Shown: in pieces, positions 15,435-27,393 of the stretch
Numbering within the stretch: position 1 is the first letter of the stretch
Layout of the letters: every line of letters starts with the position of its first letter
NCBI GenBank assembly: GCA_005503335.1
Contig: SCMQ01000011.1
Location: forward strand, 53,429 to 117,428
Origin: Comamonadaceae bacterium 2FH
Lineage (GTDB): Bacteria > Pseudomonadota > Gammaproteobacteria > Burkholderiales > Burkholderiaceae_C
Direction: 5' to 3'
Length of the DNA stretch: 64,000 bases
Notes under the pieces: generated by a model
What the model saw: the letters and a program-made list of their open reading frames with translations, nothing else
The model's database searches: none
What the model was told of the DNA's origin: nothing
Position numbers and translations under genes: made by a program

Positions 15435-17398
<1,964 letters not shown>

Positions 17399-17415
17399 GT
17401 TTGTTGATTTAGCTT

Positions 17416-17447
17416 CCTCTCCCTCTGGGAGAGGGCGGGGGTGAGGG
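17416..17447. repeat. CCTCTCCC-type palindromic repeat
   Basis: CCTCTCCC TCT GGGAGAGG forms an 8-bp stem with a 3-base loop, followed by GCGGGGGTGAGGG. It lies just after the ABC-F stop. This resembles a dispersed intergenic proteobacterial repeat family of the CCCTCTCCC...GGGTGAGGG type. It may also act as a transcript-end hairpin; no T-run follows. Confidence 0.55.
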
Positions 17448-17517
17448 CCAGCGGGAGCCCAGCCAGGCCGCTCCGCGCTACAGTTGCGACATCCTCCACA
17501 CGCGAAAGGCTGAGCCC

Positions 17518-18045
17518 ATGCCCTCCGCCATGGAACTGGCCGCCGACCATCCGGCGCTCAAACAGGCCGTGCAACGCAGCCGCGCCCTGCTGCACAAGCG
17601 CGCCTTGGTCGCTGCAGCCGCCGGCGTCGTGCCCCTGCCCGGCCTGGACTGGGCCGTGGATGCGGCCCTGCTGGCGCGCCTGATCCCGAGAATCAGCGGT
17701 GAGTTCGGCCTGCTACCCGACCAGATCGACCGTCTGGCCCCTTCGCAGCGCGAGCGCGTGCAAAAGGCCGTGGCCATGATCGGCTCGGTGCTGATAGGCC
17801 GCTTCATCACGCGCGACCTGCTGCTGCGTGCAGCCCAGGCCATCGGCTTGCGCCTGAGCGCTGGCCAGGCCGCACGCTTCGTTCCGCTGGCAGGCCAGGC
17901 GGTCTCGGCCGCCATCGGCTACACCACCCTGCGCTATCTGGGCGAGCAGCACATCAAGGACTGCGTGCGCGTGGCGCTGGCGGCGCAGATGCGGCTGCCG
18001 GGGCCAGAGTCGAGCGGGCCGGCGTTCACTGCCGGCACGCCGTAA
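17518..18045 (+). CDS. Conserved hypothetical protein with hydrophobic helices
   Basis: Function not recognised. The 175-residue protein has a charged N-terminus, then a hydrophobic segment with a VVPLPGLDWAVDAALLARLI core (about residues 36-56). A second weakly hydrophobic region follows (about 84-100), and then a segment AARFVPLAGQAVSAAIGYTT (about 121-140). The PLPGLD and VPLAGQAVSA pattern is reminiscent of DUF697/EcsC-like membrane-associated proteins, but that is only a resemblance. It starts after GAAAGGCTGAGCCC and stands alone after the ABC-F gene. Confidence 0.75.
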   Translation: MPSAMELAADHPALKQAVQRSRALLHKRALVAAAAGVVPLPGLDWAVDAALLARLIPRISGEFGLLPDQIDRLAPSQRERVQKAVAMIGSVLIGRFITRDLLLRAAQAIGLRLSAGQAARFVPLAGQAVSAAIGYTTLRYLGEQHIKDCVRVALAAQMRLPGPESSGPAFTAGTP

Positions 18046-18070
18046 GCAACTTAAGCAACTAGTACAACAT

Positions 18071-18098
18071 CCCTGAAATAACTTTATGTATTTCAGGG
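18071..18098. repeat. Perfect 10-bp inverted repeat
   Basis: CCCTGAAATA and TATTTCAGGG are separated by 8 bases. The right arm contains the stop codon of the minus-strand hypothetical gene. It lies between two convergent genes, so it may work as a bidirectional transcript end, although there is no T-run. A decayed mobile-element end is an alternative. Confidence 0.6.
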
Positions 18099-18386
18099 CT
18101 CAAGATAGGGCGCCAGAAGGGTGGTGACGAGTTCGGCGGTTTGCTTCAGGTCGGCCACTGGAGCCGGCAACGGCTCCCAGCGGCCAGTGTGACTGCGAAA
18201 CGCTGCCGTGTACTTGTTGCGTGCGACCTCGGTCAAACGCGCCACGGTATCGACGGCGTCGTCACGTTGCATCTGGATCAGCAGGTGCTTGCCGTAGGGG
18301 CGCACATGGGCCACGGTGTGGCCGGTGAGTTCGGCGAGGTGGCGCTGCAGCTCAGCGGCGCTTGCTTGGGCGAGGGGTGTGGGCAT
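18093..18386 (-). CDS. Small conserved hypothetical protein
   Basis: No function recognised. The 97-residue soluble protein begins MPTPLAQASAAELQRHLAEL and contains HVRPYGKHLLIQ and RNKYTAAFRSHTGRWEPLP, which read like a compact mixed alpha/beta domain. There is no signal peptide or membrane segment. Its ATG overlaps head-to-head with a possible start of the transposase remnant (shared CATG). It may be a passenger or neighbour of the decayed insertion sequence rather than a core gene. Confidence 0.55.
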   Translation of the reverse strand: MPTPLAQASAAELQRHLAELTGHTVAHVRPYGKHLLIQMQRDDAVDTVARLTEVARNKYTAAFRSHTGRWEPLPAPVADLKQTAELVTTLLAPYLEP

Positions 18387-18867
18387 GGCGGGCGAATTTC
18401 TTGGGTTCACCAGTTTGCAGCTCGATGCGCTGGCCAATGTGGAGCGGGCATTCCGCTCACTCAAGACGGTGGACCTGAAGGTGCGCCCGATCCACCACCG
18501 CACGGCCGATCGGGTGCGCTCGCACATCCTGCTGTGCATGCTGGCCTACTATGTGGAATGGCACATGCGCGAGGCCTGGCGCGAATTGATGTTCGCCGAC
18601 ACCGACCAGGCGGCCAAGGCCGTGCGCGACCCGGTGGCGCCGGCCAGGCGATCCAAGAAGGCGCTGGACAAGGCGGCGAGCCACACGCTCGATGACGGCA
18701 CGCCGGTGCACAGCTTCTCCACCTTGATGGCGGAGCTGGCCACCGTCGTGCGCAACACCTGTCACACGCCCGGCGCCGGGCCCCAGGCGCCGACGTTCGA
18801 CATCGTCACCACGCCCAATGCCAAGCAGCGGCGCGCCCTCGAGTTGATCGAGCAGATCAGCGCGTAG
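18385..18867 (+). pseudogene. C-terminal remnant of an IS1634-type transposase
   Basis: The recognisable portion starts at about 18430 with ANVERAFRSLKTVDLKVRP and continues IHHRTADRVRSHILLCMLAY, YVEWHMREAWRELMF and TPNAKQRRALELIEQISA. These are characteristic of the C-terminal end of IS1634-family DDE transposases. Only about 150 of the usual 500 or more residues remain. The upstream catalytic part and terminal inverted repeats are absent, so the element is dead. It lies about 180 bases from tRNA-Val, marking the one accessory patch of the window. Confidence 0.82.
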
Positions 18868-19019
18868 ACAGAAACCGGAACCCCGCTCTCACTGCAAGTG
18901 CTTGTCGCACAAGGACAAACTCGCTCACAGCTTGGAGGAACTTCGGGCTAGGCGAAGCTGGCCACGGCACGGCTCGGGACATTTGCGACGGCGCCCGTTC
19001 GGCGCAGACCCGAAAAGGA

Positions 19020-19045
19020 AAAAGCCAGCGCATGCGCTGGCTTTT
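19020..19045 (-). terminator. Bidirectional intrinsic terminator after tRNA-Val
   Basis: A perfect 26-base palindrome, AAAAGCCAGCGC/ATGCGCTGGCTTTT, forms a strong GC hairpin with A and T flanks, so it can terminate transcription from either side. It begins 4 bases beyond the 3' CCA end of the tRNA. Confidence 0.85.
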
Positions 19046-19049
19046 GAAT

Positions 19050-19124
19050 TGGTGGGTGATGCAGGGTTTGAACCTGCGACCCCTGCCGTGTGAAGGCAGT
19101 GCTCTACCGCTGAGCTAATCACCC
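19050..19124 (-). tRNA. tRNA-Val (anticodon CAC)
   Basis: The 75-base cloverleaf folds cleanly. It has acceptor arm GGGTGAT/ATCACCC, D arm GCTC/GAGC, anticodon stem CTGCC/GGCAG with loop TTCACAC (anticodon CAC, reading GUG), and T arm GCAGG TTCAAAC CCTGC. The terminal CCA is encoded. It lies 38 bases downstream of dnaQ on the same strand and could be read through from it or have its own promoter. Confidence 0.94.
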
Positions 19125-19162
19125 TTTTAACCGGATCGTTTGCTATCCGGCGAAAACGTCGA

Positions 19163-19897
19163 TTATGCCACAGAATTTTGCGCTTCCGCCGCCGGCGAAA
19201 CAAGTCGCCAGACCGTCTTGCCGCCGCTGGCCTTGTCGAGCTGGTTCAGCAGGTCCTCGTGCGCAGCCTGTTCCTGTTCGTTGGCGGCGAGCACGGGCAG
19301 CTGGAAGCCGCTGAGGTCGATGCGCGTGGCCTCGCCACCGCCCTGCGCCTCGGGGGTCAGGTCGATCAGCAGCGCGTCCTGGCCGCGCGTGAGGTTGATG
19401 TAGACATCGGCCAGCAGCTCGGCGTCGAGCAGGGCGCCGTGCAGCGTACGACCCGAGTTGTCCACGCCCAGGCGGTCGCACAGCGCATCGAGGCTGTTGC
19501 GCTTGCCCGGGAACATCTCCTTGGCCAGGGCCAGGCTGTCGGTCACGCCGGACACGAACTCGCTCAGGCGCTGCTTGCCGATCAGCTCGAGCTCCTTGTT
19601 CAGGAAGCCCACGTCGAAGGCCGCGTTGTGGATGATGAGCTCGGCGCCCTGCAGGTAGGCCAGGATTTCCTCGGCCAGCTCGCCGAACCTGGGCTTGTCG
19701 CGCAGGAACTCGTTGCTGATGCCGTGCACCTTGAGCGCGTCCTCGTGGCTGTCGCGCCCGGGGTTGAAGTAGAAGTGCAGGTTGTTGCCGGTCAGCTTGC
19801 GGTTGAGCAGCTCGACGCAGCCGAGTTCGATGATGCGATCGCCACCCTCGGCGGACAGGCCGGTGGTCTCGGTGTCGAGAACGATTTGCCTGGACAT
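19163..19897 (-). CDS. dnaQ: DNA polymerase III epsilon subunit DnaQ (3'-5' exonuclease)
   Basis: Proofreading exonuclease of the replicative polymerase. It has 244 residues beginning MSRQIVLDTETTGLSAEGGD. The DEDDh motifs are all visible: DTETTG (ExoI), HNAAFDVGFL (ExoII) and HGALLDAELLADVY (ExoIII with the catalytic His). The C-terminal segment binding the alpha subunit is short but present. Its ATG overlaps the fdx stop by one base (TGATG), so it is the last gene of the isc transcript. The tRNA-Val gene follows. Confidence 0.95.
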   Translation of the reverse strand: MSRQIVLDTETTGLSAEGGDRIIELGCVELLNRKLTGNNLHFYFNPGRDSHEDALKVHGISNEFLRDKPRFGELAEEILAYLQGAELIIHNAAFDVGFLNKELELIGKQRLSEFVSGVTDSLALAKEMFPGKRNSLDALCDRLGVDNSGRTLHGALLDAELLADVYINLTRGQDALLIDLTPEAQGGGEATRIDLSGFQLPVLAANEQEQAAHEDLLNQLDKASGGKTVWRLVSPAAEAQNSVA

Positions 19898-20235
19898 CAA
19901 TGATTCTCTTTGGCGTGGTTGATCGAGTACTTGGGGATCTCCACGACGAGGTCCTGCTGCCCGACGATGGCCTGGCAGGACAGGCGCGAGTTGGGCTCCA
20001 GGCCCCAGGCACGGTCGAGCAGGTCTTCCTCGTTCTCGTCGAGCTCGTTCAGGCTGTTGAAGCCCTCGCGCACGATCACGTGGCAGGTGGTGCAAGCGCA
20101 GCTCATGTCGCAGGCATGCTCGATCGCGATGTCGTTGTCGAGCAGGGCCTCGCAGATCGAGGTGCCGGCCGGCGCCCTCAGCTCGGCGCCGTGGGGGCAG
20201 TACTCTGCATGCGGAAGAATCTTGATCACGGCCAT
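19897..20235 (-). CDS. fdx: ISC-type 2Fe-2S ferredoxin Fdx
   Basis: Adrenodoxin-like ferredoxin supplying electrons for iron-sulfur cluster assembly. It has 112 residues beginning MAVIKILPHAEYCPHGAE. The cluster ligands are C42, C48, C51 and C87 (EHACDMSCACTTCHV and SCQAIVG). It lies 14 bases after hscA and is coupled to dnaQ. In-frame codons upstream of this ATG overlap hscA and are not needed. Confidence 0.96.
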   Translation of the reverse strand: MAVIKILPHAEYCPHGAELRAPAGTSICEALLDNDIAIEHACDMSCACTTCHVIVREGFNSLNELDENEEDLLDRAWGLEPNSRLSCQAIVGQQDLVVEIPKYSINHAKENH

Positions 20236-20249
20236 GGGCTTGCTTGTCC

Positions 20250-22109
<1,860 letters not shown>

Positions 22110-22114
22110 GGCCG

Positions 22115-22648
22115 TTATTGTCCTTGTTCGCCAGTGTCCATCTTCTCGATGCGTGCTTCGACGTCGCCGGCAAAACGCTCGATGAACATCAGCGCCCGCA
22201 CCTGCTGGGCTGCGGCGCCAAAGTCGCCCTGGGCGTCGAGCAGCTGCTCCAGGCCCTGCAGCGTCTCGCGGCGCGAGCGCATCAGCTCGGCCTCCAGGCG
22301 CTCCAGATCGGCCGCGCTGTCCGCCTCCTCGAGCGCCTCGCGCCAGGCCATCTGCTCCATCAGGAAGGCCGCAGGCATGGCGGTGTTGCTCTCGGCCTGG
22401 ATGGGCGCGCCGCCCAGCTCGCACAGGTAGGCGGCGCGCTTGAGCGGGTCCTTCAGGCGCTGGTAGGCCTCGTTGATGCGCACCGACCACTGCATGGCCA
22501 CGCGCTGCGCCGCCGCGCCCTGCGCCGCGAAGCGGTCAGGATGGGCTTCACGCTGCAAGGCCTTCCAGCGCGCGTCGATCGCCGCGCGGTCCTGGGCGAA
22601 GCGCTGCGGCAGGCCAAACAGCTCGAAATCGTTGGATTGCAGGTTCAT
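22115..22648 (-). CDS. hscB: HscB, J-domain co-chaperone
   Basis: Delivers IscU to HscA and stimulates its ATPase. The 177-residue protein has an N-terminal J domain with the HPD tripeptide at residues 36-38 and a C-terminal HSCB oligomerisation helix bundle (about 95-175). Its start codon lies only about 6 bases beyond the T-tract of a terminator-like hairpin and has no obvious Shine-Dalgarno sequence. Expression may therefore be reduced relative to iscRSUA. Confidence 0.95.
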   Translation of the reverse strand: MNLQSNDFELFGLPQRFAQDRAAIDARWKALQREAHPDRFAAQGAAAQRVAMQWSVRINEAYQRLKDPLKRAAYLCELGGAPIQAESNTAMPAAFLMEQMAWREALEEADSAADLERLEAELMRSRRETLQGLEQLLDAQGDFGAAAQQVRALMFIERFAGDVEARIEKMDTGEQGQ

Positions 22649-22654
22649 GTCAAG

Positions 22655-22688
22655 AAAAAACCGCCGACACGCTGCGTGCAGGCGGTTT
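22655..22688 (-). terminator. Terminator-like hairpin inside the isc operon
   Basis: In the direction of transcription, AAACCGCC and GGCGGTTT form an 8-bp stem whose apex contains a further CACG/CGTG pairing. TTTTTTCTT follows directly. It sits between iscA and hscB and has the form of an intrinsic terminator or attenuator. Confidence 0.7.
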
Positions 22689-22706
22689 GATCGAAAAAGC
22701 CGGCGC

Positions 22707-23030
22707 TCAGACGCGGAAGCTCTCGCCGCAGCCGCAGCGGTCGCGCTCGTTCGGGTTGTTGAATCGAAAGCCCTCGTTCAGGCCCTCGCGCACGAAGTCG
22801 AGCTCGGTGCCATCGATGTAGGCCAGGCTCTTGGGATCGATCAGCAGCTTCACACCGTGCCCTTCGAACACCATGTCCTCGGGGGCGACCTCGTCCACGT
22901 ATTCGAGCTTGTAGGCCAGGCCCGAGCACCCCGTGGTCTTGACGCCCAGGCGCACCCCCACGCCCTTGCCGCGCTTGGCCAGGTAGCGGGTCACGTGCCG
23001 CGCGGCGGCTTCGGTCAATGTCACTGCCAT
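22707..23030 (-). CDS. iscA: IscA, A-type Fe-S carrier protein
   Basis: Carrier or scaffold receiving clusters from IscU. The 107-residue protein carries the three conserved cysteines C35, C99 and C101 (TTGCSGLAY and DRCGCGESF). It lies 13 bases after iscU. ErpA-type proteins share these residues; the position between iscU and hscB makes IscA the better name. Confidence 0.94.
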   Translation of the reverse strand: MAVTLTEAAARHVTRYLAKRGKGVGVRLGVKTTGCSGLAYKLEYVDEVAPEDMVFEGHGVKLLIDPKSLAYIDGTELDFVREGLNEGFRFNNPNERDRCGCGESFRV

Positions 23031-23043
23031 GTCGGTCCCGGTA

Positions 23044-23430
23044 TCAGTGCGCGTGCTTCTTCTTGTAGTCGTCCACGGCCGCCTTGATCGCGTCCTCGGC
23101 CAGGATGGAGCAGTGGATCTTGACCGGCGGCAGGGCCAGCTCCTCGGCGATCTGGCTGTTCTTGAGCGCCGCCGCCTCGTCCAGGGTCTTGCCCTTGACC
23201 CACTCGGTGACCAGCGAGCTCGAGGCGATGGCCGAACCGCAGCCGTAGGTCTTGAAGCGCGCGTCCTCGATCACGCCGGTGGCCGGGTTGACCTTGATCT
23301 GCAGCTTCATCACGTCACCGCAGGCGGGCGCTCCCACCATGCCGGTGCCCACCGACTCGTCGCCCTTGTCGAAGGAGCCGACGTTGCGCGGGTTCTCGTA
23401 GTGGTCAACAACTTTTTCAGAATATGCCAT
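23044..23430 (-). CDS. iscU: IscU, Fe-S cluster scaffold
   Basis: Scaffold on which 2Fe-2S clusters are built before transfer. The 128-residue protein has ligands C37 (APACGD, with D39), C64 ([11 protein letters not shown]) and C107 (KIHCSIL). The HscA-recognition motif LPPVK is at residues 100-104. It sits 22 bases after iscS. The length and all key residues are standard. Confidence 0.97.
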   Translation of the reverse strand: MAYSEKVVDHYENPRNVGSFDKGDESVGTGMVGAPACGDVMKLQIKVNPATGVIEDARFKTYGCGSAIASSSLVTEWVKGKTLDEAAALKNSQIAEELALPPVKIHCSILAEDAIKAAVDDYKKKHAH

Positions 23431-23452
23431 TTGGTGTACCTCTTTCAGTCAA

Positions 23453-24673
23453 TCAGTGAGCCGTCCACTGGATCTGGCTCAGGTCCACGCCATCCTGGTA
23501 CATCTCCCAGAGCGGGCTCAGCTCGCGCAGCTTGGCCACGTTCTGCTTGATGACGGCGACGGCGTAGTCGATCTCTTCCTCGGTCGTGAAGCGGCCTATG
23601 GTCATGCGCAGGCTGCTGTGGGCCAGCTCGTCGCTGCGGCCCAGGGCGCGCAGCACGTAGCTGGGCTCCAGGCTGGCCGAGGTGCAGGCCGAGCCCGATG
23701 ACACGGCCAGGCCCTTGATGCCCATGATCAGCGACTCGCCCTCGACGAAGTTGAAGCTCATGTTCACGTTCTGCGGCACGCGCTGCGTGGCGTGGCCGTT
23801 GAGGAACACCTGCTCCAAGTCCTTGAGGCCGTCCAGCAGGCGGTCGTGCAGGGCGCGCGCCTTGGCGTTGTCCTGCGCCATCTCCAGGCGCGCGATGCGG
23901 AAGGCCTCGCCCATGCCCACGATCTGGTGCGTGGGCAGGGTGCCCGAGCGCATGCCGCGCTCATGGCCGCCGCCGTGCATCTGGGCCTCTAGGCGCACGC
24001 GCGGCTTGCGGCGCACGTACAGCGCGCCTATGCCCTTGGGGCCGTAGGTCTTGTGCGAGGCCAGGCTCATCAGGTCGACCGGCAGGGTCTTGAGGTCGAT
24101 CTCGACCTTGCCCGTGGCCTGGGCCGCGTCCACGTGGAAAAGAATGCCCTTTTCGCGGCACAGCGTGCCGATCGCCGGGATGTCCTGGATCACGCCGATC
24201 TCGTTGTTCACGAACATCACGCTGATCAGGATGGTGTCGGGGCGGATCGCGGCCTTGAGCTTGTCCAAGTCCAGCAGGCCGTCCTCCTGCACGTCGAGGT
24301 AGCTGACCTCGAAGCCCTGGCGCTCGAGCTCTCGCATGGTGTCGAGCACGGCCTTGTGCTCGGTCTTCACCGTGATCAGGTGCCTGCCCTTGCTCTGGTA
24401 GAAATGCGCCGCGCCCTTGAGCGCGAGGTTGTTGGACTCGGTGGCGCCGCTGGTCCAGACGATCTCGCGCGGGTCGGCACCGATCAGCTCGGCCACCTGC
24501 TCGCGCGCCTGCTCCACGGCGGCCTCGGCCTCCCAGCCCCAGGCATGGCTGCGCGAGGCCGGGTTGCCGAAATGCGCGCGCAACCAGGGGATCATGGCGT
24601 CGACGACGCGCGGGTCGCAGGGCGTCGTGGCGCCGTAGTCCATGTAGATGGGAAGATGAGGGGTCATGTCCAT
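23453..24673 (-). CDS. iscS: IscS, cysteine desulfurase
   Basis: PLP enzyme that takes sulfur from cysteine for Fe-S clusters and tRNA thiolation. Seen in the sequence: [14 protein letters not shown] near the N-terminus, the PLP lysine in SHKTYGPKG, and the persulfide-forming Cys in [17 protein letters not shown]. It is about 404-406 residues. Two ATGs two codons apart (MDMTPHLP) are both possible starts, and no clear Shine-Dalgarno sequence separates them. The 101-base iscR-iscS gap contains a CCGGGC cat GCCCGG hairpin. Confidence 0.96.
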   Translation of the reverse strand: MDMTPHLPIYMDYGATTPCDPRVVDAMIPWLRAHFGNPASRSHAWGWEAEAAVEQAREQVAELIGADPREIVWTSGATESNNLALKGAAHFYQSKGRHLITVKTEHKAVLDTMRELERQGFEVSYLDVQEDGLLDLDKLKAAIRPDTILISVMFVNNEIGVIQDIPAIGTLCREKGILFHVDAAQATGKVEIDLKTLPVDLMSLASHKTYGPKGIGALYVRRKPRVRLEAQMHGGGHERGMRSGTLPTHQIVGMGEAFRIARLEMAQDNAKARALHDRLLDGLKDLEQVFLNGHATQRVPQNVNMSFNFVEGESLIMGIKGLAVSSGSACTSASLEPSYVLRALGRSDELAHSSLRMTIGRFTTEEEIDYAVAVIKQNVAKLRELSPLWEMYQDGVDLSQIQWTAH

Positions 24674-24774
24674 GAGCGGGCTGTAGGGCTGGCGGTCGGT
24701 AAAACGGATTCGGTGCAAGCTGGCGCCGGGCCATGCCCGGTCTGTGCGCCTGGAGTGTCAGTCTGTGGTCGGCC

Positions 24775-25314
24775 TCACGACTTGGCAAAGGCATTGCCCA
24801 GCGCGAACACCGAGTTGGGGGCGTTGACGCGGATAGGCTTGACCACGGGGGCGCTCGAGATGGCGCGCTTGATAGCGGGCTTGTCCTCGATCTGCACGCC
24901 CTTGGCCAGTTGCTCGTCGACCAGCTTCTGCAGCGTGACCGAGTCCAGGAACTCGACCATGCGCGCGTTCAGCGCGGTCCACAGGTCGTGCGTCATGCAG
25001 CGGCCGGCGTCGTCGCCCTGGCAATTTTCCTTGCCGCCGCAGTGCGTGGCGTCTATGGGCTCGTCCACCGAGACGATGATGTCGGCCACCGTGATATCGG
25101 AGGCCTTGCGGCCCAGCGTGTAGCCGCCGCCGGGGCCACGGGTCGACTCGACCAGTTCGTGGCGACGCAGCTTGCCGAACAACTGCTCCAGATAGGACAG
25201 GGAAATCTGCTGGCGCTGGCTGATGGCCGCCAGCGTCACTGGCCCGCTGTTCTGCCGCAGGGCCAGATCGATCATGGCAGTGACCGCAAAGCGGCCTTTG
25301 GTGGTGAGACGCAT
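24775..25314 (-). CDS. iscR: IscR, Rrf2-family Fe-S-sensing regulator
   Basis: 2Fe-2S-binding repressor of the isc operon. The 179-residue protein has an N-terminal winged helix ([18 protein letters not shown]) and a cluster-ligand cysteine triad C92, C98 and C106 ([16 protein letters not shown]). In E. coli the spacing is C92-C98-C104, so the third interval is two residues longer here. The His ligand after it (MTHDLW) is present. It is the first gene of the operon and probably autoregulated through the palindrome upstream. Confidence 0.95.
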   Translation of the reverse strand: MRLTTKGRFAVTAMIDLALRQNSGPVTLAAISQRQQISLSYLEQLFGKLRRHELVESTRGPGGGYTLGRKASDITVADIIVSVDEPIDATHCGGKENCQGDDAGRCMTHDLWTALNARMVEFLDSVTLQKLVDEQLAKGVQIEDKPAIKRAISSAPVVKPIRVNAPNSVFALGNAFAKS

Positions 25315-25461
25315 GGCAAAGCTCCTATCACTGTGCTCGGCTACCGCTGAAGACTCCGCCGCCCGATGCCACGGACGCCGGGGCAGCAACCCATCTCCAC
25401 CTTTCTCCGCTCGTGGCGAAATCCGGCTTCACTCCAGGGTTGTTCCTGACTGTTTGCGTCA

Positions 25462-25497
25462 AGTATACCACAAATCCCTAACGAATTTATCGGGTAA
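25462..25497 (-). promoter_or_regulatory. isc operon promoter with IscR-like operator
   Basis: Reading toward iscR, TACCCGATAAATTCGTTAGGG (25476-25496) matches about 16 of 25 positions of the E. coli type-1 IscR site. It covers the -35 region. A -10 hexamer TATACT (25462-25467) follows at about 17 bases. The position would let IscR block RNA polymerase. The exact operator limits are an inference. Confidence 0.5.
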
Positions 25498-25506
25498 GTG
25501 AACCAA

Positions 25507-27393
25507 TCAGTCTTTTTTTGAACCATTAAGTCTTTTTGGCAAAGGAAAGGCAAACTCCACGCGCGTGCCCGGCCGGTTGGCCTCGAAGCGCACACTGGCC
25601 CCTATGGCCGCGGCGCGCATGCGGATGTTGCTGACCCCCCTGCCGCCTTCGCGGAAGCCCTCGCCCAGCCCGCGTCCGTCGTCGGCGACGCTGAGCATGG
25701 CGCGCCCCTCCTCCAGCCAGGTACGCACCTTGACATGCCGGGCCTTGGCGTGCTGGATGATGTTGGCGAACACCTCCTGAAGGCAGCGGAACAGCTGCAT
25801 CACCCCCTGCGACTCGAGGCCGTCCACCGGCGGCACCTCCTGCACCTGCCAGTCCAGCTCGATGCCGGCCGCGTCCAGGGCCGGCGCGATGCGCTGGCGC
25901 AAGGTGCCCAGGATGGTCGGCAGGTCGCCGTCCAGCGGCTCGAGCGAGTCGAGCGTCATGCGCAGCTCCTCCAGCGCGTGCTGCAACATGGCCGTCACCG
26001 TCGCGGGATTCAGGGCTGTGCCGGTACGCACCAGGTTGAGCGTCTGCACCAGCTGACTGCCCAGGCCGTCGTGCATGTCGCGCGTGAGGCGGCGGCGCTC
26101 ATCCTCCAGCACCTGACGGCGCTCGGCCTCGCGCAGGCGGTCGAAGGCTGCGTGCAACTCGGCCTCTCGGTCCTTCACGCGCTGCTCCAGAGCCTGGTTG
26201 AGCTGACCGATCTGCTGCAGGTAGCTCGAGGTGCGCCGCACCAGCACGGCGGCCAGGGTCAGCAGGAACACCAGGCTGCCCACCGGCATCCAGCGCAGGT
26301 CGGCATCGCCAGGCCAGCCGAGCTGGACCACCCCGAAGTCGCGCACCCCGGTGACCACGGTCACCAGGCCGGCCACCAGCAGCAGGCGCTGCTGGCCGTC
26401 CAGGCCCCAGCGGGCGCGACGGAACATCAGGGTCAGCGCGGTCATGGCCACCACCGCCAGCACGCCGGTCCAGATCCGGTAGAGGTTGTAGTTGTCGCTC
26501 AGCGTCGTGACCGCCAGCCAGACCGGCCCGAGCCACAGAATGCCGGTGCCCAGCACGCGCAGCCGCCCCGCGCGGTGATCGAACAGGTCCCAGAGAAACA
26601 AGTAGATGAAGCCGCAGTACAGGGTGTAGCTGAGCTTGTGCAGGTAGAACCAGAGCTCGAACGGCAGCGCCGGGTGGACCATTGGCGACAGGGCCAGGCG
26701 CAGCGCCCAGGCCGCTGCCCCCGCCGCCAGGAAGGCAAACACGCGCTCCCTGCTTTGCAGCCAGATCAGGCCGCTGAGCAGGGCCAACACCACCGAGCAG
26801 GCCACCACCATCCAGATGACATGCACCTGCCACCAGAACACCCGTTGGTAGCGCGCCTCGAGCGCCTCGCGCGGGCCGATGTTGAACGGCGACAACCCGC
26901 TCTTGCGCAGCAGCTGCCCCTTGACCTCGACCACCAGGCGGTTGTCTGCCGCACGCTCGCGCAGCAGCGGGGCCGGCAGGCTCACCAGGTGGGGGACGAC
27001 GCTGGCGTCGACGTAGCCCGGCGTGCTCCAGTGCACCTCGTCGACCAGGGTGTCGTTGAGCCAGACGCGGAAACGCGCGCCTATGCGCGGAAAGTACAGC
27101 GCCAGTCGCGTGCCGGGCCCCGCGGTCAGGCCCTCGGGCCAGGCCACCGTGTAACGTGCCTCGCCCTGCCAGGGCGGGCGCTCGTCGTCCCAGACATGCG
27201 GCAATGCCACCGTTTTCCCGTCGCCGGGCGCCGCGCCCGGACGCCAGACCTGCGCCTGCTGCACCAGCACGGCACCCTGCACCACGCGCGGCAGCGACAC
27301 CAGGGTCAGGCCCAGCAGCAGGGCCAGCAGCAGCCCTCCCACCCAGACCCAGGCCGGCACGCGCGCCAGCACGCCCGAGGCGTGCCGCGTCAT
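25507..27393 (-). CDS. Membrane sensor histidine kinase (HisKA_3/NarL-partner type)
   Basis: Sensor half of a two-component system. The 628-residue protein has one TM helix (about 14-35), a periplasmic beta-rich region (about 40-185) resembling the 7TMR-DISM extracellular fold, then about seven TM helices (190-385). A coiled coil (395-430) precedes the dimerisation box RRRLTRDMHDGLGSQLV with phospho-acceptor H441. The HATPase domain shows FANIIQHAKA and SVADDGRGLGEGF. Its ATG overlaps the regulator stop (ATGA). The ligand is unknown. Confidence 0.9.
   Translation of the reverse strand: MTRHASGVLARVPAWVWVGGLLLALLLGLTLVSLPRVVQGAVLVQQAQVWRPGAAPGDGKTVALPHVWDDERPPWQGEARYTVAWPEGLTAGPGTRLALYFPRIGARFRVWLNDTLVDEVHWSTPGYVDASVVPHLVSLPAPLLRERAADNRLVVEVKGQLLRKSGLSPFNIGPREALEARYQRVFWWQVHVIWMVVACSVVLALLSGLIWLQSRERVFAFLAAGAAAWALRLALSPMVHPALPFELWFYLHKLSYTLYCGFIYLFLWDLFDHRAGRLRVLGTGILWLGPVWLAVTTLSDNYNLYRIWTGVLAVVAMTALTLMFRRARWGLDGQQRLLLVAGLVTVVTGVRDFGVVQLGWPGDADLRWMPVGSLVFLLTLAAVLVRRTSSYLQQIGQLNQALEQRVKDREAELHAAFDRLREAERRQVLEDERRRLTRDMHDGLGSQLVQTLNLVRTGTALNPATVTAMLQHALEELRMTLDSLEPLDGDLPTILGTLRQRIAPALDAAGIELDWQVQEVPPVDGLESQGVMQLFRCLQEVFANIIQHAKARHVKVRTWLEEGRAMLSVADDGRGLGEGFREGGRGVSNIRMRAAAIGASVRFEANRPGTRVEFAFPLPKRLNGSKKD

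Noticed and set aside
18925..19203. Open frame on the minus strand reading through the tRNA
   Set aside because: It translates tRNA-Val itself, a familiar artefact (SSAVEHCLHTAGVAGSNP); not a gene.
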